The position numbers and the translations under genes were made by a program. The notes under the pieces were generated by a model. The model saw only the letters and a program-made list of their open reading frames with translations. It searched no databases and was not told the origin of the DNA. A DNA stretch of 63,942 bases. It comes from Phascolarctobacterium sp. GTDB taxonomy: Bacteria; Bacillota; Negativicutes; Acidaminococcales; Acidaminococcaceae. The stretch spans positions 1 through 63,942 of the forward strand of contig NZ_JAUNOQ010000002.1 of assembly GCF_030531065.1 (NCBI RefSeq). Reading direction: 5' to 3'. Shown here one piece after another: positions 27,177 through 36,676 of this stretch; position 1 is the stretch's first letter; each line of letters begins with the position of its first letter.

Positions 27177-27770
27177 TTATTCAGCCGACCTGCTGCGGGT
27201 AACGACCTCGTCAATCAAGCCATATTCCTTGGCTTCTCCGCTGGTTAAATAATGATCGCGTTCAGTATCGGCGGCGATCTTTTCCACAGTCTGACCGGTA
27301 TGCTTGGCCAGCACCTGGTTCATTTCCTCGCGGATACGCAGAATCTCGCGGGCATGGATTTCGATTTCCGTCGCCTGGCCCTGAGCGCCGCCCAAGGGCT
27401 GGTGAATCATTACTCTGGAATAGGGCAGAGCGAAACGCTTGCCGGGCGCTCCGGCAGCCAGCAGCACGGAAGCCATGCTGGCGGCCATGCCCATGCAGAT
27501 AGTGGAAACGTCGGGCTTGATGTACTGCATCGTATCGTAAATAGCCATACCGGCGCTGACGCTGCCGCCAGGACTATTGATATACAAATGAATATCCTTA
27601 TCAGGATCTTCCGACTCCAGGAACAATAACTGAGCGATGACAACATTGGCCATATTGTCATCAATAGGGCCAGTCACGAAAACGATTCTATCCTTCAAGA
27701 GACGGGAATATATATCGTAGGACCGTTCGCCACGGCTGGATTGTTCAACAACGATAGGCACGTAATTCAT
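27177..27770 (-). CDS. clpP: ATP-dependent Clp protease proteolytic subunit
   Basis: A 197-residue serine protease that assembles as a tetradecamer with ClpX. Catalytic Ser98 is in GMAASMAS, His123 in VMIHQPLGG, and Asp follows in the TERDHYLT region. The oxyanion and handle segments [16 protein letters not shown] are intact. Lies between tig and clpX. Confidence 0.96.
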   Translation of the reverse strand: MNYVPIVVEQSSRGERSYDIYSRLLKDRIVFVTGPIDDNMANVVIAQLLFLESEDPDKDIHLYINSPGGSVSAGMAIYDTMQYIKPDVSTICMGMAASMASVLLAAGAPGKRFALPYSRVMIHQPLGGAQGQATEIEIHAREILRIREEMNQVLAKHTGQTVEKIAADTERDHYLTSGEAKEYGLIDEVVTRSRSAE

Positions 27771-27808
27771 TTTGTCACACCCCTTTACTGTACAACTCTA
27801 ATGGCAGC

Positions 27809-29092
27809 TTATTTCGCGCTGTCGATAACTACGCGGGCTGCTTTGCGGCGCAAAATGTTGGCCAGCAGCAGGCCCATAGTGCCGTTGCTCTTAATAATTT
27901 TCTTAACTTCGTCCACGGAAGCGCCGTGCTGTGCGGAAATAGCGGCGATTTCTGCGTCCACGTCGGCCATGTCAACCTGAATGTTTTCAGCCTTAGCGAT
28001 AGCGTCCAGAACCAAATCGGTCTTTACGTTTTCTTCAGCAACAGGACGTTGGTTTTCGCGGATCTTGTCCATATCCAGACCGGTGTACTGCATGTACATA
28101 TCCATGGTCATTTTACGGCTTTCCAGGCTCATTTTCATTTCTTCAACCATTTGGCTGATGCGGTCCTCGATCATGACAGGAGGAACGGTGAATTTAGCGT
28201 TAGCCACAGCCAGATCAATCAAAGCATGCTCGTAGGCAACCTTAGCATTTTCCTCAGCGGCCTTCTGCATGCGCTCTTTATAGTTGGCGCGCAGCTCTTC
28301 TACAGTTTTGAAATCGCTGTTAGCGGCAACGTATTCGTCGTTCAGCTCAGGCAGCTCTTTGATTTTTACGTCCTGAATATTTACTTTGAACACAGCTTCC
28401 TTGCCGGCCAGCTCTTTTACGAAGTATTCTTCGGGGAAGGTTACCTCTACGTCGGTGGAATCGCCCTTGGACAGGCCTACCAGCTGATCCTCAAAGCCGG
28501 GGATGAAGGAGTTGGAACCAACCTCCAGAGGATAGCCCTTGCCCTCGCCGCCGCTGAAGGGTTCGCCGCCAACGGTACCGGCAAAGTCGATGATAGCGAA
28601 GTCGCCTTTCTCGATAACATGGCCTTCCTCGGCAACTACCATTTTAGCGTTGCGGTTGCGCAGATCGTTCATTTGCGCTTCTACCTGCTCGTCGGTAACG
28701 GCTGCTTCTTCTTTATCTACATGCAGGCCCTTGTATTCGCCCAGTTCAGGCTCCGGTTTCAGAGTAACTTTAATGGTCAGCTCCATGTCCTTGCCTTCTT
28801 CAAAGGTGGAAGCTTCTACCTTGGGGTCTTCAACGGGAATCAGGTGTTCTTGCTCCAAAGCTTCGCTGTAAGCCTTGTTAGCTACGATTTCAAAAGCTTC
28901 CTGCTTAACGGCTTCCTTGCCGTAATGCATTTCGATAATGGCGCGGGGCGCTTTGCCTTTACGGAAGCCGGGGATATTTACGCTGTTGGCAATTTTTTGC
29001 ACAGCTTTTTTGAAGCCTGCGTTAACGTCAGCCGCAGGAGCGGTAATTTTTAAGGTTGCCTCGTTTTCTACTCTTTCAACAGTAACATTCAT
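27809..29092 (-). CDS. tig: Trigger factor
   Basis: A 427-residue ribosome-associated chaperone and peptidyl-prolyl isomerase. The N-terminal ribosome-binding domain has GFRKGKAPR. The FKBP-type domain (about 155-245) has GDFAIIDFAGTVGGEPFSGGEGKGYPLEVGS-type strands. The C-terminal helical domain ends ANILRRKAARVVIDSAK. First gene of the proteostasis run. Confidence 0.96.
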   Translation of the reverse strand: MNVTVERVENEATLKITAPAADVNAGFKKAVQKIANSVNIPGFRKGKAPRAIIEMHYGKEAVKQEAFEIVANKAYSEALEQEHLIPVEDPKVEASTFEEGKDMELTIKVTLKPEPELGEYKGLHVDKEEAAVTDEQVEAQMNDLRNRNAKMVVAEEGHVIEKGDFAIIDFAGTVGGEPFSGGEGKGYPLEVGSNSFIPGFEDQLVGLSKGDSTDVEVTFPEEYFVKELAGKEAVFKVNIQDVKIKELPELNDEYVAANSDFKTVEELRANYKERMQKAAEENAKVAYEHALIDLAVANAKFTVPPVMIEDRISQMVEEMKMSLESRKMTMDMYMQYTGLDMDKIRENQRPVAEENVKTDLVLDAIAKAENIQVDMADVDAEIAAISAQHGASVDEVKKIIKSNGTMGLLLANILRRKAARVVIDSAK

Positions 29093-29231
29093 TGAATAAA
29101 ATCCTCCCTTAAATTTATGTGGGTAAAAAATATTATAATCGGATTAAGCTGCCAGCTTTCCTAACGCATAAAATTTGCTGACACAAATCGCTCATAATAT
29201 CATATCACAACAGGCGCATCTTGACAATACT

Positions 29232-29269
29232 AAAAAGCCCGGCAGACGCTGTCTGTCGGGCAAATTTTT
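29232..29269 (-). terminator. Terminator after tRNA-Gly
   Basis: Minus strand: GCCCGACAGAC and GTCTGCCGGGC pair and run into T5. Confidence 0.85.
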
Positions 29270-29272
29270 AAA

Positions 29273-29347
<75 letters not shown>

Positions 29348-29432
29348 ATCAGCAACGAATATAAGTATAAAGCATCGCTGCACGTTTGTCAACACTTTTT
29401 TATAATTTTTTTTGGCGAATCACAAACAACGC

Positions 29433-30665
29433 TTACGCCTTCTGATAATATTCCTGAATAATCTCCAGCAAAAAGTCTGCGCCGCGCTCGCCCATGAACG
29501 GCAGGTGACTGGCGATTAACGCTCCCTCCAGGAAAGGCGCGCTGATGCGCAGCTTAGTATTGCTGCCGTCGCACTGCAGCAGAGCGATATCGTCGCCCAT
29601 TACCAGCGTACGCTGCAAGGGCCGCAGCTGCGCCAGCCAGTCCTTCTCGTTTTCATAATGCACAACGCCCTCTGCCGGATCAGCCACATTTTTCAGCGAA
29701 TGAGCGCAAATCTTTTGCTCCACAGCTATGCCTGCTTCCTCAAGGAAGCTGCTAACGCCAACTACCGTATCGTACTCGCCCTTGACTGCCGCGCGCGGCT
29801 GCAGATTGCCGCCGCGCATCATACGCAGCATGCCCAGCATCCCTAGGCCTTTTTCCTTCATGTTAATACGCATCATTACCATGGGGTCGGGCGCAGCGCC
29901 GACGGCCTCGCCAACCTGCCGCAAAAAGCGCAGTGTTCCCTGATAGCCGTAGGGTGCGGCGTAAACATAGGGCGTACCGAACTGCTCCTGCAAAAGCTGC
30001 GCCGCAGCCAGACCTTCGCAGCTGATAACGATATTCACGGACGCAGCTCCCATCTCCGCAATTTCATCTACGGAGGTATTGCAGCACAGGCAGGCAATCC
30101 GCGACAGGCCAAAGCTTTCCTTGAGCAGGCTGTCAATTTCCCAGATATCGGAGGAAATACGGTAATGCCAGGCGGAAGCGCCGATAATATTATAGGTCAG
30201 CGGATGCTTGGACACGTCCTGCTTCGGCAGATTGCGCACCAGCAGCTTATAAGCCTCGCTGGTACCAACGCTGTAATCGCCCAGGAAGCCGCCCTGCTCG
30301 AAGGCTACCAGCTTCGCCTTCACCTCCTGCTGCATATAGCGGCAGACGCCCTTAATATCCGTGCCGATAACAGCAGTTACCGAGGAGGCTACCACGAAAA
30401 TCACCTGGGGCCCGTAATTTTTATCCAGCTCGATTAAGGATTCCTCTAAGCGCGTAACGTCGCCCATAACCACGTCGTCCTCGCTCATATGCGTGGTAAA
30501 TAAACGGTTCTGGAAGCGAATGCCCAAGCCGCCGTACAGGCCCATGCTATAGTGAGTAGTTCCGGCCGGACCGTATTCCAAAACAATGCTGCCCTGTACG
30601 TTGAGCAGGCTCCAAATAATGCCCATTCTGTCGGAAGGGACAGGTAAATATCTTACTAAGCTCAC
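29433..30665 (-). CDS. Nitrogenase-like component 1, beta (NifK/BchB-type) subunit
   Basis: A 410-residue nitrogenase component-1 family protein. Markers are EYGPAGTTHYSMG (residues 30-42), where NifK has its second P-cluster Cys, and VASSVTAVIGTDI (92-104), where NifK has SxTCxxExIGDD. In both places the Cys is missing (Thr and Ser), and no cysteine is found near the first position either. A separate CLCC group occurs near residues 192-195. So this subunit can contribute no standard Cys cluster ligands. It overlaps the alpha gene by four bases (ATGA-type coupling) and ends the 12-kb import/reductase operon. It is not nitrogenase: no nifB, nifE or nifN genes are present. Confidence 0.85.
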   Translation of the reverse strand: MSLVRYLPVPSDRMGIIWSLLNVQGSIVLEYGPAGTTHYSMGLYGGLGIRFQNRLFTTHMSEDDVVMGDVTRLEESLIELDKNYGPQVIFVVASSVTAVIGTDIKGVCRYMQQEVKAKLVAFEQGGFLGDYSVGTSEAYKLLVRNLPKQDVSKHPLTYNIIGASAWHYRISSDIWEIDSLLKESFGLSRIACLCCNTSVDEIAEMGAASVNIVISCEGLAAAQLLQEQFGTPYVYAAPYGYQGTLRFLRQVGEAVGAAPDPMVMMRINMKEKGLGMLGMLRMMRGGNLQPRAAVKGEYDTVVGVSSFLEEAGIAVEQKICAHSLKNVADPAEGVVHYENEKDWLAQLRPLQRTLVMGDDIALLQCDGSNTKLRISAPFLEGALIASHLPFMGERGADFLLEIIQEYYQKA

Positions 30666-32158
30666 AATCCTGCCTCCTTTCTGTACTGCTTGGCTTTAGC
30701 CAAAGTCGCTTGCATTACCCTGAGCAAATAGCTTTGCACTTCAAAGCCAAGCATAGCGCCTGCGCCGTCGCTGTGAACTACGGCGATGCCCTTTGCCCGC
30801 AGACGGTCGTCAAATTCATGTCCCAAATACAGATAAGGATGCAGTACGTCGTAAACATATTGCAGCGGCGCGATATTGGCAGCCTTGCAGACATAAGGGT
30901 CGGTAAAACGCAGAATATCGGCCACATCAGGGTTATCCTCAGTAAAATGATTGCTTTGCACCAGCTGAGGCTCCATACCCAGCAGGCACAAATAACGGTT
31001 CAGCTCGAAGCAGTCGTAGGGAGTATTGCCGTAAATATAGGGAACGCCCTGCAGCTCGCCCTTAGCGGCGGCTTCCAGCTCCTTGCTCTTACTGTATAAT
31101 TCCTGCACCTCCTGGGGCAGAGGCAGCTCCAGATAAGCAAACAGCTTTTGGTAGCTTTCCCTGATTCTTTCCGGGTCGGCAAATTTATTAAAGTACACAT
31201 AGGGCGTACCGAAGCGCTTTTCCATAGCCTTGGCCAGAGGCAAGGCAATATCGTGCACTACGATATTAACCTTGGCTGCGGCAGCCTGCTTAATTTCTTC
31301 AACGGTGCAGCCGCTGGGCAGCTGCATACCAATCTTCACGCCGGATTTTTGCAGCATGGCGTAAAGCTCGGTGGACGAAAAATTGCCCATGCGCTGACCC
31401 ATAACATTGACGGAACCGTTGCCGGGAACCTCCTCCATCAAATCAAGGCAGGCGCTGATAGCTCGCTCCAGCCCGGGGAAATGGTCCTCGCATTTGAAAT
31501 GCTCCGTATGCACCGCCATCACGGGAAGATGATACTGGGCGCTTAATTCTTCGGCAATGGAGTCGTAATCATCGCCGATAACCTCGATAACGCAGGTCGT
31601 AACCAGCATAACGCATTCCGGCTTGTATTCCTCCATCATTTCCTTGAAGGCACGGTGCATCATCTCACTGCTGCCGAAGGTAACGTCGTGGCTGTCCAAA
31701 ACTACGGAAACACAACGCCCGCCTACGCCGCCGAAATTATCGTTAATGGTCAGGCTCTTAGTATAATAGCTGCATTCGTCGGTGCCCACGATAACCAGCA
31801 GGCAGTCCTTAATGCCGCCGGCAGCCATCGCCGCGCCCATCAGCGGGCAGTGAGTGCCGGGAAAGAGCGCTTTCGTCAGCTGGGGCACGTCCTTAATTGT
31901 AGCCACCTGGCTCAAACGCTTGAGCCTGCCCAAAAGCTCTTTGCCGTCCATACCCTTAGCCAAAGGTGGCATGCCCATCTTCTGCGCCATCTTCAGCATT
32001 TCGTTCTTGCCGCCGGCCTTGGTCATCATTTTCATTATGGACGCCGTATCCGGCATGGGCTCGCCCTTAGCGCGCTTAGCCTTTACTGCTGCAATAGCGC
32101 TTTCGGGCATACCCATTTTACGCGCCATCGCCCACATTGCATCTTCTTTTAAACCCAT
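30662..32158 (-). CDS. Nitrogenase-like component 1, alpha (NifD/BchN-type) subunit
   Basis: A 498-residue nitrogenase component-1 family protein. All three cluster cysteines are retained: C104 in HCPLMGA, C129 in TDECSYY and C189 in TTCVIEVIGDD. These correspond to the P-cluster/[4Fe-4S] cysteines of NifD and BchN. The N-terminal ~85 residues are an extra helical domain with two KMGMP repeats (MARKMGMPES, MAQKMGMPPL). The C-terminal domain lacks an obvious FeMo-co Cys/His pair. Expected to form a heterodimer or heterotetramer with the beta subunit and receive electrons from the NifH-like protein. Substrate unknown. Confidence 0.87.
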   Translation of the reverse strand: MGLKEDAMWAMARKMGMPESAIAAVKAKRAKGEPMPDTASIMKMMTKAGGKNEMLKMAQKMGMPPLAKGMDGKELLGRLKRLSQVATIKDVPQLTKALFPGTHCPLMGAAMAAGGIKDCLLVIVGTDECSYYTKSLTINDNFGGVGGRCVSVVLDSHDVTFGSSEMMHRAFKEMMEEYKPECVMLVTTCVIEVIGDDYDSIAEELSAQYHLPVMAVHTEHFKCEDHFPGLERAISACLDLMEEVPGNGSVNVMGQRMGNFSSTELYAMLQKSGVKIGMQLPSGCTVEEIKQAAAAKVNIVVHDIALPLAKAMEKRFGTPYVYFNKFADPERIRESYQKLFAYLELPLPQEVQELYSKSKELEAAAKGELQGVPYIYGNTPYDCFELNRYLCLLGMEPQLVQSNHFTEDNPDVADILRFTDPYVCKAANIAPLQYVYDVLHPYLYLGHEFDDRLRAKGIAVVHSDGAGAMLGFEVQSYLLRVMQATLAKAKQYRKEAGL

Positions 32159-32170
32159 TGCTTCCTCCTT

Positions 32171-32932
32171 TTATTCTACATCCTCGCTTAAAGCCAGCAC
32201 CTTGTCCGCCAGCTCCCGGTACACCTTTACCATGTGGGAATCGGGGACAAACTGGCTCACGGTGCCGCCCTGATTTTCCGCCAGCTGAATATCGCCGCTG
32301 CGGGGCACATACTGCACCACTTCCGTTTCAATTTCAGCGGCAGCCTTATCCACCAGCGCTCTTTCGTCCTCGATATTTTTCGCGTTCAGAATAATACCGC
32401 GCAGGCGCGCATAGCCGCGGCGGCCAAAATTCTTAATAGCCTGAGCGATATTGCTGGCGGCATACAGCGCCATCATTTCGCCGGAGGACACGATAAATAC
32501 CTCGCGGGCATAGCCGCCGCGAATAGGCATAGCGAAGCCGCCGCAAACCACGTCGCCCAATACGTCGTAAATAACTACATCCGGCTTATAAACCTCAAAA
32601 GCGCGCAGCTCCTCCAGCTTTTCAAAAGCGGAAATAATACCGCGCCCGGCGCAGCCGATACCGGGAGTAGGGCCTCCTGCTTCCACGCACAGCACGCCGC
32701 CGAAGCCGGTAAAGACGATATCCTCCAGCTTCAGCTCCTCGCCCTTGGCCTTCAGCTGCTCCAGCACAGTGGGAATACGCTTGCCCTCCATCAGGTTTTT
32801 GGTGCTGTCGGACTTGGGGTCGCAGCCTATCTGCATAACCTTATAGCCCTTCAAAGCCAGCGCCGCCGACAGATTGGACGTAGTTGTGGATTTACCAATG
32901 CCACCCTTACCATAGATTGCAATTTTTCTCAT
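32171..32932 (-). CDS. Nitrogenase iron protein-like reductase (NifH/BchL type)
   Basis: A 253-residue homodimeric ATPase/electron donor. The P-loop is GKGGIGKST (8-16). The two [4Fe-4S] ligands are C94 (GIGCAGRG) and C130 (DVVCGGF), with the switch residues around CDPKSDST. It should deliver electrons in ATP-coupled steps to the adjacent component 1. Twelve bases separate it from the alpha gene. It is preceded by AAGGAG. Upstream a palindromic element (32985-33112) separates it from the ABC gene. Confidence 0.92.
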   Translation of the reverse strand: MRKIAIYGKGGIGKSTTTSNLSAALALKGYKVMQIGCDPKSDSTKNLMEGKRIPTVLEQLKAKGEELKLEDIVFTGFGGVLCVEAGGPTPGIGCAGRGIISAFEKLEELRAFEVYKPDVVIYDVLGDVVCGGFAMPIRGGYAREVFIVSSGEMMALYAASNIAQAIKNFGRRGYARLRGIILNAKNIEDERALVDKAAAEIETEVVQYVPRSGDIQLAENQGGTVSQFVPDSHMVKVYRELADKVLALSEDVE

Positions 32933-32951
32933 GTGTTTTTCTCCTTGATTT

Positions 32952-32967
32952 TAATTTATATTTTATT
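32952..32967. repeat. 16-bp direct repeat, left copy
   Basis: TAATTTATATTTTATT is identical to 33121-33136 on the other side of the palindromic element. It is a candidate target-site duplication. Confidence 0.75.
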
Positions 32968-32984
32968 TATATAACATCAGCGAT

Positions 32985-33112
32985 AAACTCCCCCAGTCAC
33001 CTTCGGTGACAGCCCCCTCAATGAGGGGACAAAACTAATTTTTAAGTTTTTATTTTGCTCCCTCTTTGAGGGAGCTGGCATTTTGCGCAGCAAAATGTCT
33101 GAGGGAGTGTTT
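32985..33112. mobile_element. MITE-like palindromic element
   Basis: A 128-bp element with terminal inverted repeats (AAACTCCCCCAG on the left, CTGAGGGAGTGTTT on the right). Internal hairpins include CACC-TTC-GGTG, CCCCTCAATGAGGGG, TCCCTCTTTGAGGGA and CATTTTGCGCAGCAAAATG. This build matches the short non-coding palindromic elements widespread in Firmicute genomes. The flanking 16-bp repeats argue for insertion. It contains no ORF and would be mobilised in trans. Confidence 0.75.
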
Positions 33113-33120
33113 CTTGACTG

Positions 33121-33136
33121 TAATTTATATTTTATT
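33121..33136. repeat. 16-bp direct repeat, right copy
   Basis: Second copy of TAATTTATATTTTATT. It includes the stop codon of the ABC transporter gene (33132-33134), so the original sequence must have ended that gene here. Confidence 0.75.
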
Positions 33137-34835
33137 GATGATATAGCTCATAATAAGCGCCCTGCTTAGCCAACAGCTCCGCCTGCGTGCCGCATTCCAC
33201 CATGCGCCCGTTCTTGAGCACCACGATTTTATCGGCGCGGCTGACGGTGGAAAGGCGGTGGGCGATAATCAGCGTCGTCCTGCCTGCGGCCAGCTTATCC
33301 AGCTCCCGCTGAATCTGCTTTTCCGTTTTATTGTCCAAAGCCGAGGTAGCCTCGTCCAGAACGACGATGGGCGGATTTTTCAAAAAGACTCTGGCGATAG
33401 CGATGCGCTGCTTTTGGCCGCCGCTTAATTTTACGCCGCGCTCGCCAATTTCCGTCATGTACTTATCCGGCAGGCTTTCAATAAATTCGTCCGCAGCGGC
33501 AGACTTAGCCGCCGCTTCTATCTGCGCGTCGCCGGCGTCCGGATCGGCGTAAGCGATATTATATTTTACGGAATCAGAAAACAAAAAGACGTCCTGCTGC
33601 ACCAGGCCGATTTGTCGGCGCAAGGATTTTTGCGTATAATCGGCAATATCCACATCGTCCAACAGCACCCGTCCCTGCCGTGGCTCGTAAAAACGCAGCA
33701 AAAGATTAGCAAGCGTCGTTTTGCCCGCTCCCGTAGCGCCTACAAAGGCCACGGTTTCTCCAGGCTCAATAGTCAGATTAAGGTTTTTGATAACCTCCCG
33801 GCCCTCGCCGTAGCCAAAGGTGAGGTTTTCAAAAGCTATGCGTCCGCGAATATTTTTACACTCTATCGCGTTGGGACGGTCGGTAATTTCCTCCGGCTGA
33901 CGCATAATCTCGTAAAAGCGCTGAAAGCCCGCCATGCCGCGCTGGTACAATTCTGTAAAGGCCAGCAAGCGCATCAACGGCTTAATGAAGATACCAACGT
34001 ATAAGAAGAAAGCCACCAAATCGCTGAACAGCATTTCTCCCCGGCTGATGAGCAGCGTGCCGCCTACCAAAATAGCCACGTTGATAAAATTTGTAAAAAA
34101 GCCCATGCTGCTGATGAAATAAGCGCGTACTTTAAACGAAGCTTTGCGCACGGCCACGTAGGCGTCGGCCTTCCGCATAAAGCCGGACAGGTTTTCCTCC
34201 TCCGCCGCAAAGGCCTTTACCAAACGAATACCGCTCAAGCTTTCCTCCGCCCGCGCCGTCATTTCGCCCTGCTTCACCCTGTTGGCGAAATACGCGGCCT
34301 TCATTCTGCCGTTCAGGTAAATGGTGTGTACCGTCTTGCCTAACAATAAAACCGTTACCAAAACGCCCAAATACAAATTCATCCACATCATTATGGCCAT
34401 AGTGCCCAGCATGCTTAAAAGGCAAACGATAACGTCCGCCGGGGCGCGGAACGCCAGCTCGCCAATTTCTCCCAAGTCGCCCGTGATGCGGGAAAGCAGT
34501 TGTCCCGTTTTCACGCTGTCAAAAAAGCGGAAGGACATATTCTGAATGTGACTGAATAAATCGCGACGCATATCGTTTTCTATGCGCGCGCTCATCAGAT
34601 AACCCCAATAGGAAAAAACATATTGCAGCAGTAAATTGCCAAGATATAAGCCGCACAGCAATGCAGCCAGACGCATTACCTGCGCCACATTGTTCTGCGG
34701 CAGCTCCACATTCAGTATCTGACGCACCAAAGCGGGAAACAGCAGCTCCATTGCCGCAGCTGCCAGCGAGCCAAAGACAATGCCTGCCACAGCTAATTTA
34801 TAGGGCTTGTAGTATTTAAAAAATGTTTTGAGCAT
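33132..34835 (-). CDS. ABC transporter, fused membrane/ATPase (MsbA/multidrug type)
   Basis: A 567-residue half-transporter acting as a homodimer. Six transmembrane helices in residues about 15-300 (ABC_membrane type 1) are followed by the ATPase with Walker A GATGAGKTT, Q-loop, signature LSGGQKQR and Walker B VVLDEATSALD. Exporters of this type move lipids, drugs or peptides outward. In this operon it sits between the FecE-type ATPase (67 bp) and the NifH-like gene. It could export a metallophore or a product; it could equally be an importer of the siderophore YbtPQ type, since those share this fold. Confidence 0.87.
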   Translation of the reverse strand: MLKTFFKYYKPYKLAVAGIVFGSLAAAAMELLFPALVRQILNVELPQNNVAQVMRLAALLCGLYLGNLLLQYVFSYWGYLMSARIENDMRRDLFSHIQNMSFRFFDSVKTGQLLSRITGDLGEIGELAFRAPADVIVCLLSMLGTMAIMMWMNLYLGVLVTVLLLGKTVHTIYLNGRMKAAYFANRVKQGEMTARAEESLSGIRLVKAFAAEEENLSGFMRKADAYVAVRKASFKVRAYFISSMGFFTNFINVAILVGGTLLISRGEMLFSDLVAFFLYVGIFIKPLMRLLAFTELYQRGMAGFQRFYEIMRQPEEITDRPNAIECKNIRGRIAFENLTFGYGEGREVIKNLNLTIEPGETVAFVGATGAGKTTLANLLLRFYEPRQGRVLLDDVDIADYTQKSLRRQIGLVQQDVFLFSDSVKYNIAYADPDAGDAQIEAAAKSAAADEFIESLPDKYMTEIGERGVKLSGGQKQRIAIARVFLKNPPIVVLDEATSALDNKTEKQIQRELDKLAAGRTTLIIAHRLSTVSRADKIVVLKNGRMVECGTQAELLAKQGAYYELYHQ

Positions 34836-34902
34836 ACCTGACCGCCTTTTACCTCCAAAATTTTGCCCGCCTTAGAAAGCAAAGCAGAGCCGCGCGCCGA
34901 CG

Positions 34903-35679
34903 CTACAGCTCCTTAAATGCCAGCACAGGCTTGCTGCGTCCCGGAACACGGATAATATCGCATTCTACATTATAGACCTCCCGCAGCATTTTAGAGGTAA
35001 TAACCTCGTCGGGAGCGCCTTCGCTGTATTTGCGTCCATTCTTAATAACGATAATTTTATCGCTGACCTCCAGGGCCTGGCTTAAATCGTGCAGCACCAT
35101 CACTACGCCGATACCGGCCTCCTGGTTCAGCTTTTTCACTAAGCGCATGGTTTCCTGCTGATGAGCTATATCCAAATAGGTAGTAGGCTCGTCCAAAAAT
35201 AAAATTTCCGGCTGCTGCGCCAGCACCGTGGCAATCCACACTCTTTGCGCTTCGCCGCCGCTGCAGCCGTTGATGGATTTATTGCGCAGCTCCCAGGTAC
35301 CCGTAGCCTTTAAAGCCCATTCCACTATTTTATCGTCCGCGGCCTTGTTTTTTTCGTACCATTTTTGGTAAGGCACGCGGCCGTAGCCCACTAAATCCTT
35401 AACCTTAAAATCCGGAGGAGCGCTGTGCTTTTGCGGCAGCACGCCAATATAACGGGCCAGGGTTTTAGCCTCAATCTTTTTGATTTCTTCGCCGTTAAGA
35501 TAAACTGCGCCCTTAGTATATTTCAGCAGGCGCGTCAAAGCCTTCAGCACCGTGGATTTGCCGCTGCCGTTAGGGCCGATGATAGTGGTGATTTCACCCT
35601 TGCAGACGGTTATATCAAATTCGGGGACGATGACGCAGCCTTCATAGCCTATTTCCAGCTTCGTTCCTTTAACTTCCAC
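34903..35679 (-). CDS. Iron/cobalamin-type ABC transporter ATPase (FecE-like)
   Basis: A 258-residue ATPase. Walker A is GPNGSGKST (35-43), signature CSGGEAQRVWIATVLAQ, Walker B ILFLDEPTTYLDI, and the following HQQETMRLVKKL is typical of FecE/BtuD-type importers. Its start overlaps the permease stop by 11 bp. Works with the permease and lipoprotein encoded just upstream. Confidence 0.93.
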   Translation of the reverse strand: MEVKGTKLEIGYEGCVIVPEFDITVCKGEITTIIGPNGSGKSTVLKALTRLLKYTKGAVYLNGEEIKKIEAKTLARYIGVLPQKHSAPPDFKVKDLVGYGRVPYQKWYEKNKAADDKIVEWALKATGTWELRNKSINGCSGGEAQRVWIATVLAQQPEILFLDEPTTYLDIAHQQETMRLVKKLNQEAGIGVVMVLHDLSQALEVSDKIIVIKNGRKYSEGAPDEVITSKMLREVYNVECDIIRVPGRSKPVLAFKEL

Positions 35680-36673
35680 TTACTCTGCCCTTCTTTCTCA
35701 GCATATACAGGAAAAACGGTCCGCCGGTAGCCGCCATAACGATACCGACAGGAATTTCCATGCCGCTGATCAGCGTGCGTCCCAGGGTGTCGGCCGCCAG
35801 CAGCAGCACCGCGCCCAGCAGCGTGCTGACAGGCAGCAGCGCTTTATAGTCCGAACCCACCAGCATGCGGGCGATATGGGGCACTACCAAGCCGATAAAG
35901 CCTATCATACCGGCCACGGCCACAGTAGAAGCCGCTAAAAAAGCGCCCACTGCCGATAAAAACACCCGCACCCAGCTGACGTTAACGCCCAGACTGGTAG
36001 CCATTTCGTCGCCCAGCTGCAAAATATTGGCGCTTTTAATGCAGCACAGGCCTAAAATAATGCCCACGCTGGAATAAGCGGTAATAACGTAAATCTGCTG
36101 CCAGTTGCAGCCGGACAGGCTGCCGTTCATAAAGGCCAGCACATTAGCCAGATTATCGGAATTAAGCATCTGCAAAAAAGCGTTATAAGCGCCCAATACC
36201 GTGTTGATGGCCACGCCGGATAAAATTATTCTGACCGGGTCCACGCCGTCATGCCAGGCCATAACGTAAATCAGCACGCAAGCCAGCGCCGCGCCGCCAA
36301 AAGCAAACAAGGGCACTGCCGCCAGCATGGACGGAAACAGCAGCAGCACCGTAGTGGCCGCCGTAGCCGCACCGGCAGACACGCCGATAATGCCGGGATC
36401 CGCCAGCGGATTGCGCATAACTGCCTGCAGCAGCGCGCCGGCAACCGCTAAACAGGCGCCCACCTCGATAGCCATAATGAGCCGCGGCAGGCGCAGATTA
36501 TATACTACTACATGAATTGGCCCGCGCTCCTCGTACAGCAAGGCGTTGATAATCTGCGGCACGCTGTAATCGGCGCTGCCAATGCTCAATGCCAGCAGCG
36601 ATAAAGCCGCCAGTACGGCCAGCAGCGCCATGCAGACGGCGCTGACCTTTAATACATTTATATCACGTTTCAT
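35669..36673 (-). CDS. Iron/cobalamin-type ABC permease (FecCD family)
   Basis: A 334-residue, ten-helix FecCD permease. Conserved segments are RLPRLIMAIEVGACLAVAGALLQAVMRNPLADPGIIGVSAGAA and GFIGLVVPHIARMLVGSDY. This family imports siderophores, haem and cobalamin. It is three bases from the binding-protein gene. Confidence 0.95.
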   Translation of the reverse strand: MKRDINVLKVSAVCMALLAVLAALSLLALSIGSADYSVPQIINALLYEERGPIHVVVYNLRLPRLIMAIEVGACLAVAGALLQAVMRNPLADPGIIGVSAGAATAATTVLLLFPSMLAAVPLFAFGGAALACVLIYVMAWHDGVDPVRIILSGVAINTVLGAYNAFLQMLNSDNLANVLAFMNGSLSGCNWQQIYVITAYSSVGIILGLCCIKSANILQLGDEMATSLGVNVSWVRVFLSAVGAFLAASTVAVAGMIGFIGLVVPHIARMLVGSDYKALLPVSTLLGAVLLLAADTLGRTLISGMEIPVGIVMAATGGPFFLYMLRKKGRVSGS

Positions 36674-36676
36674 AGC

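Noticed and set aside
29433-32932. A true nitrogenase (nifHDK)
   Set aside because: The beta subunit lacks all P-cluster cysteines, the alpha subunit lacks an evident FeMo-cofactor site, and there is no nifB, nifE or nifN nearby.
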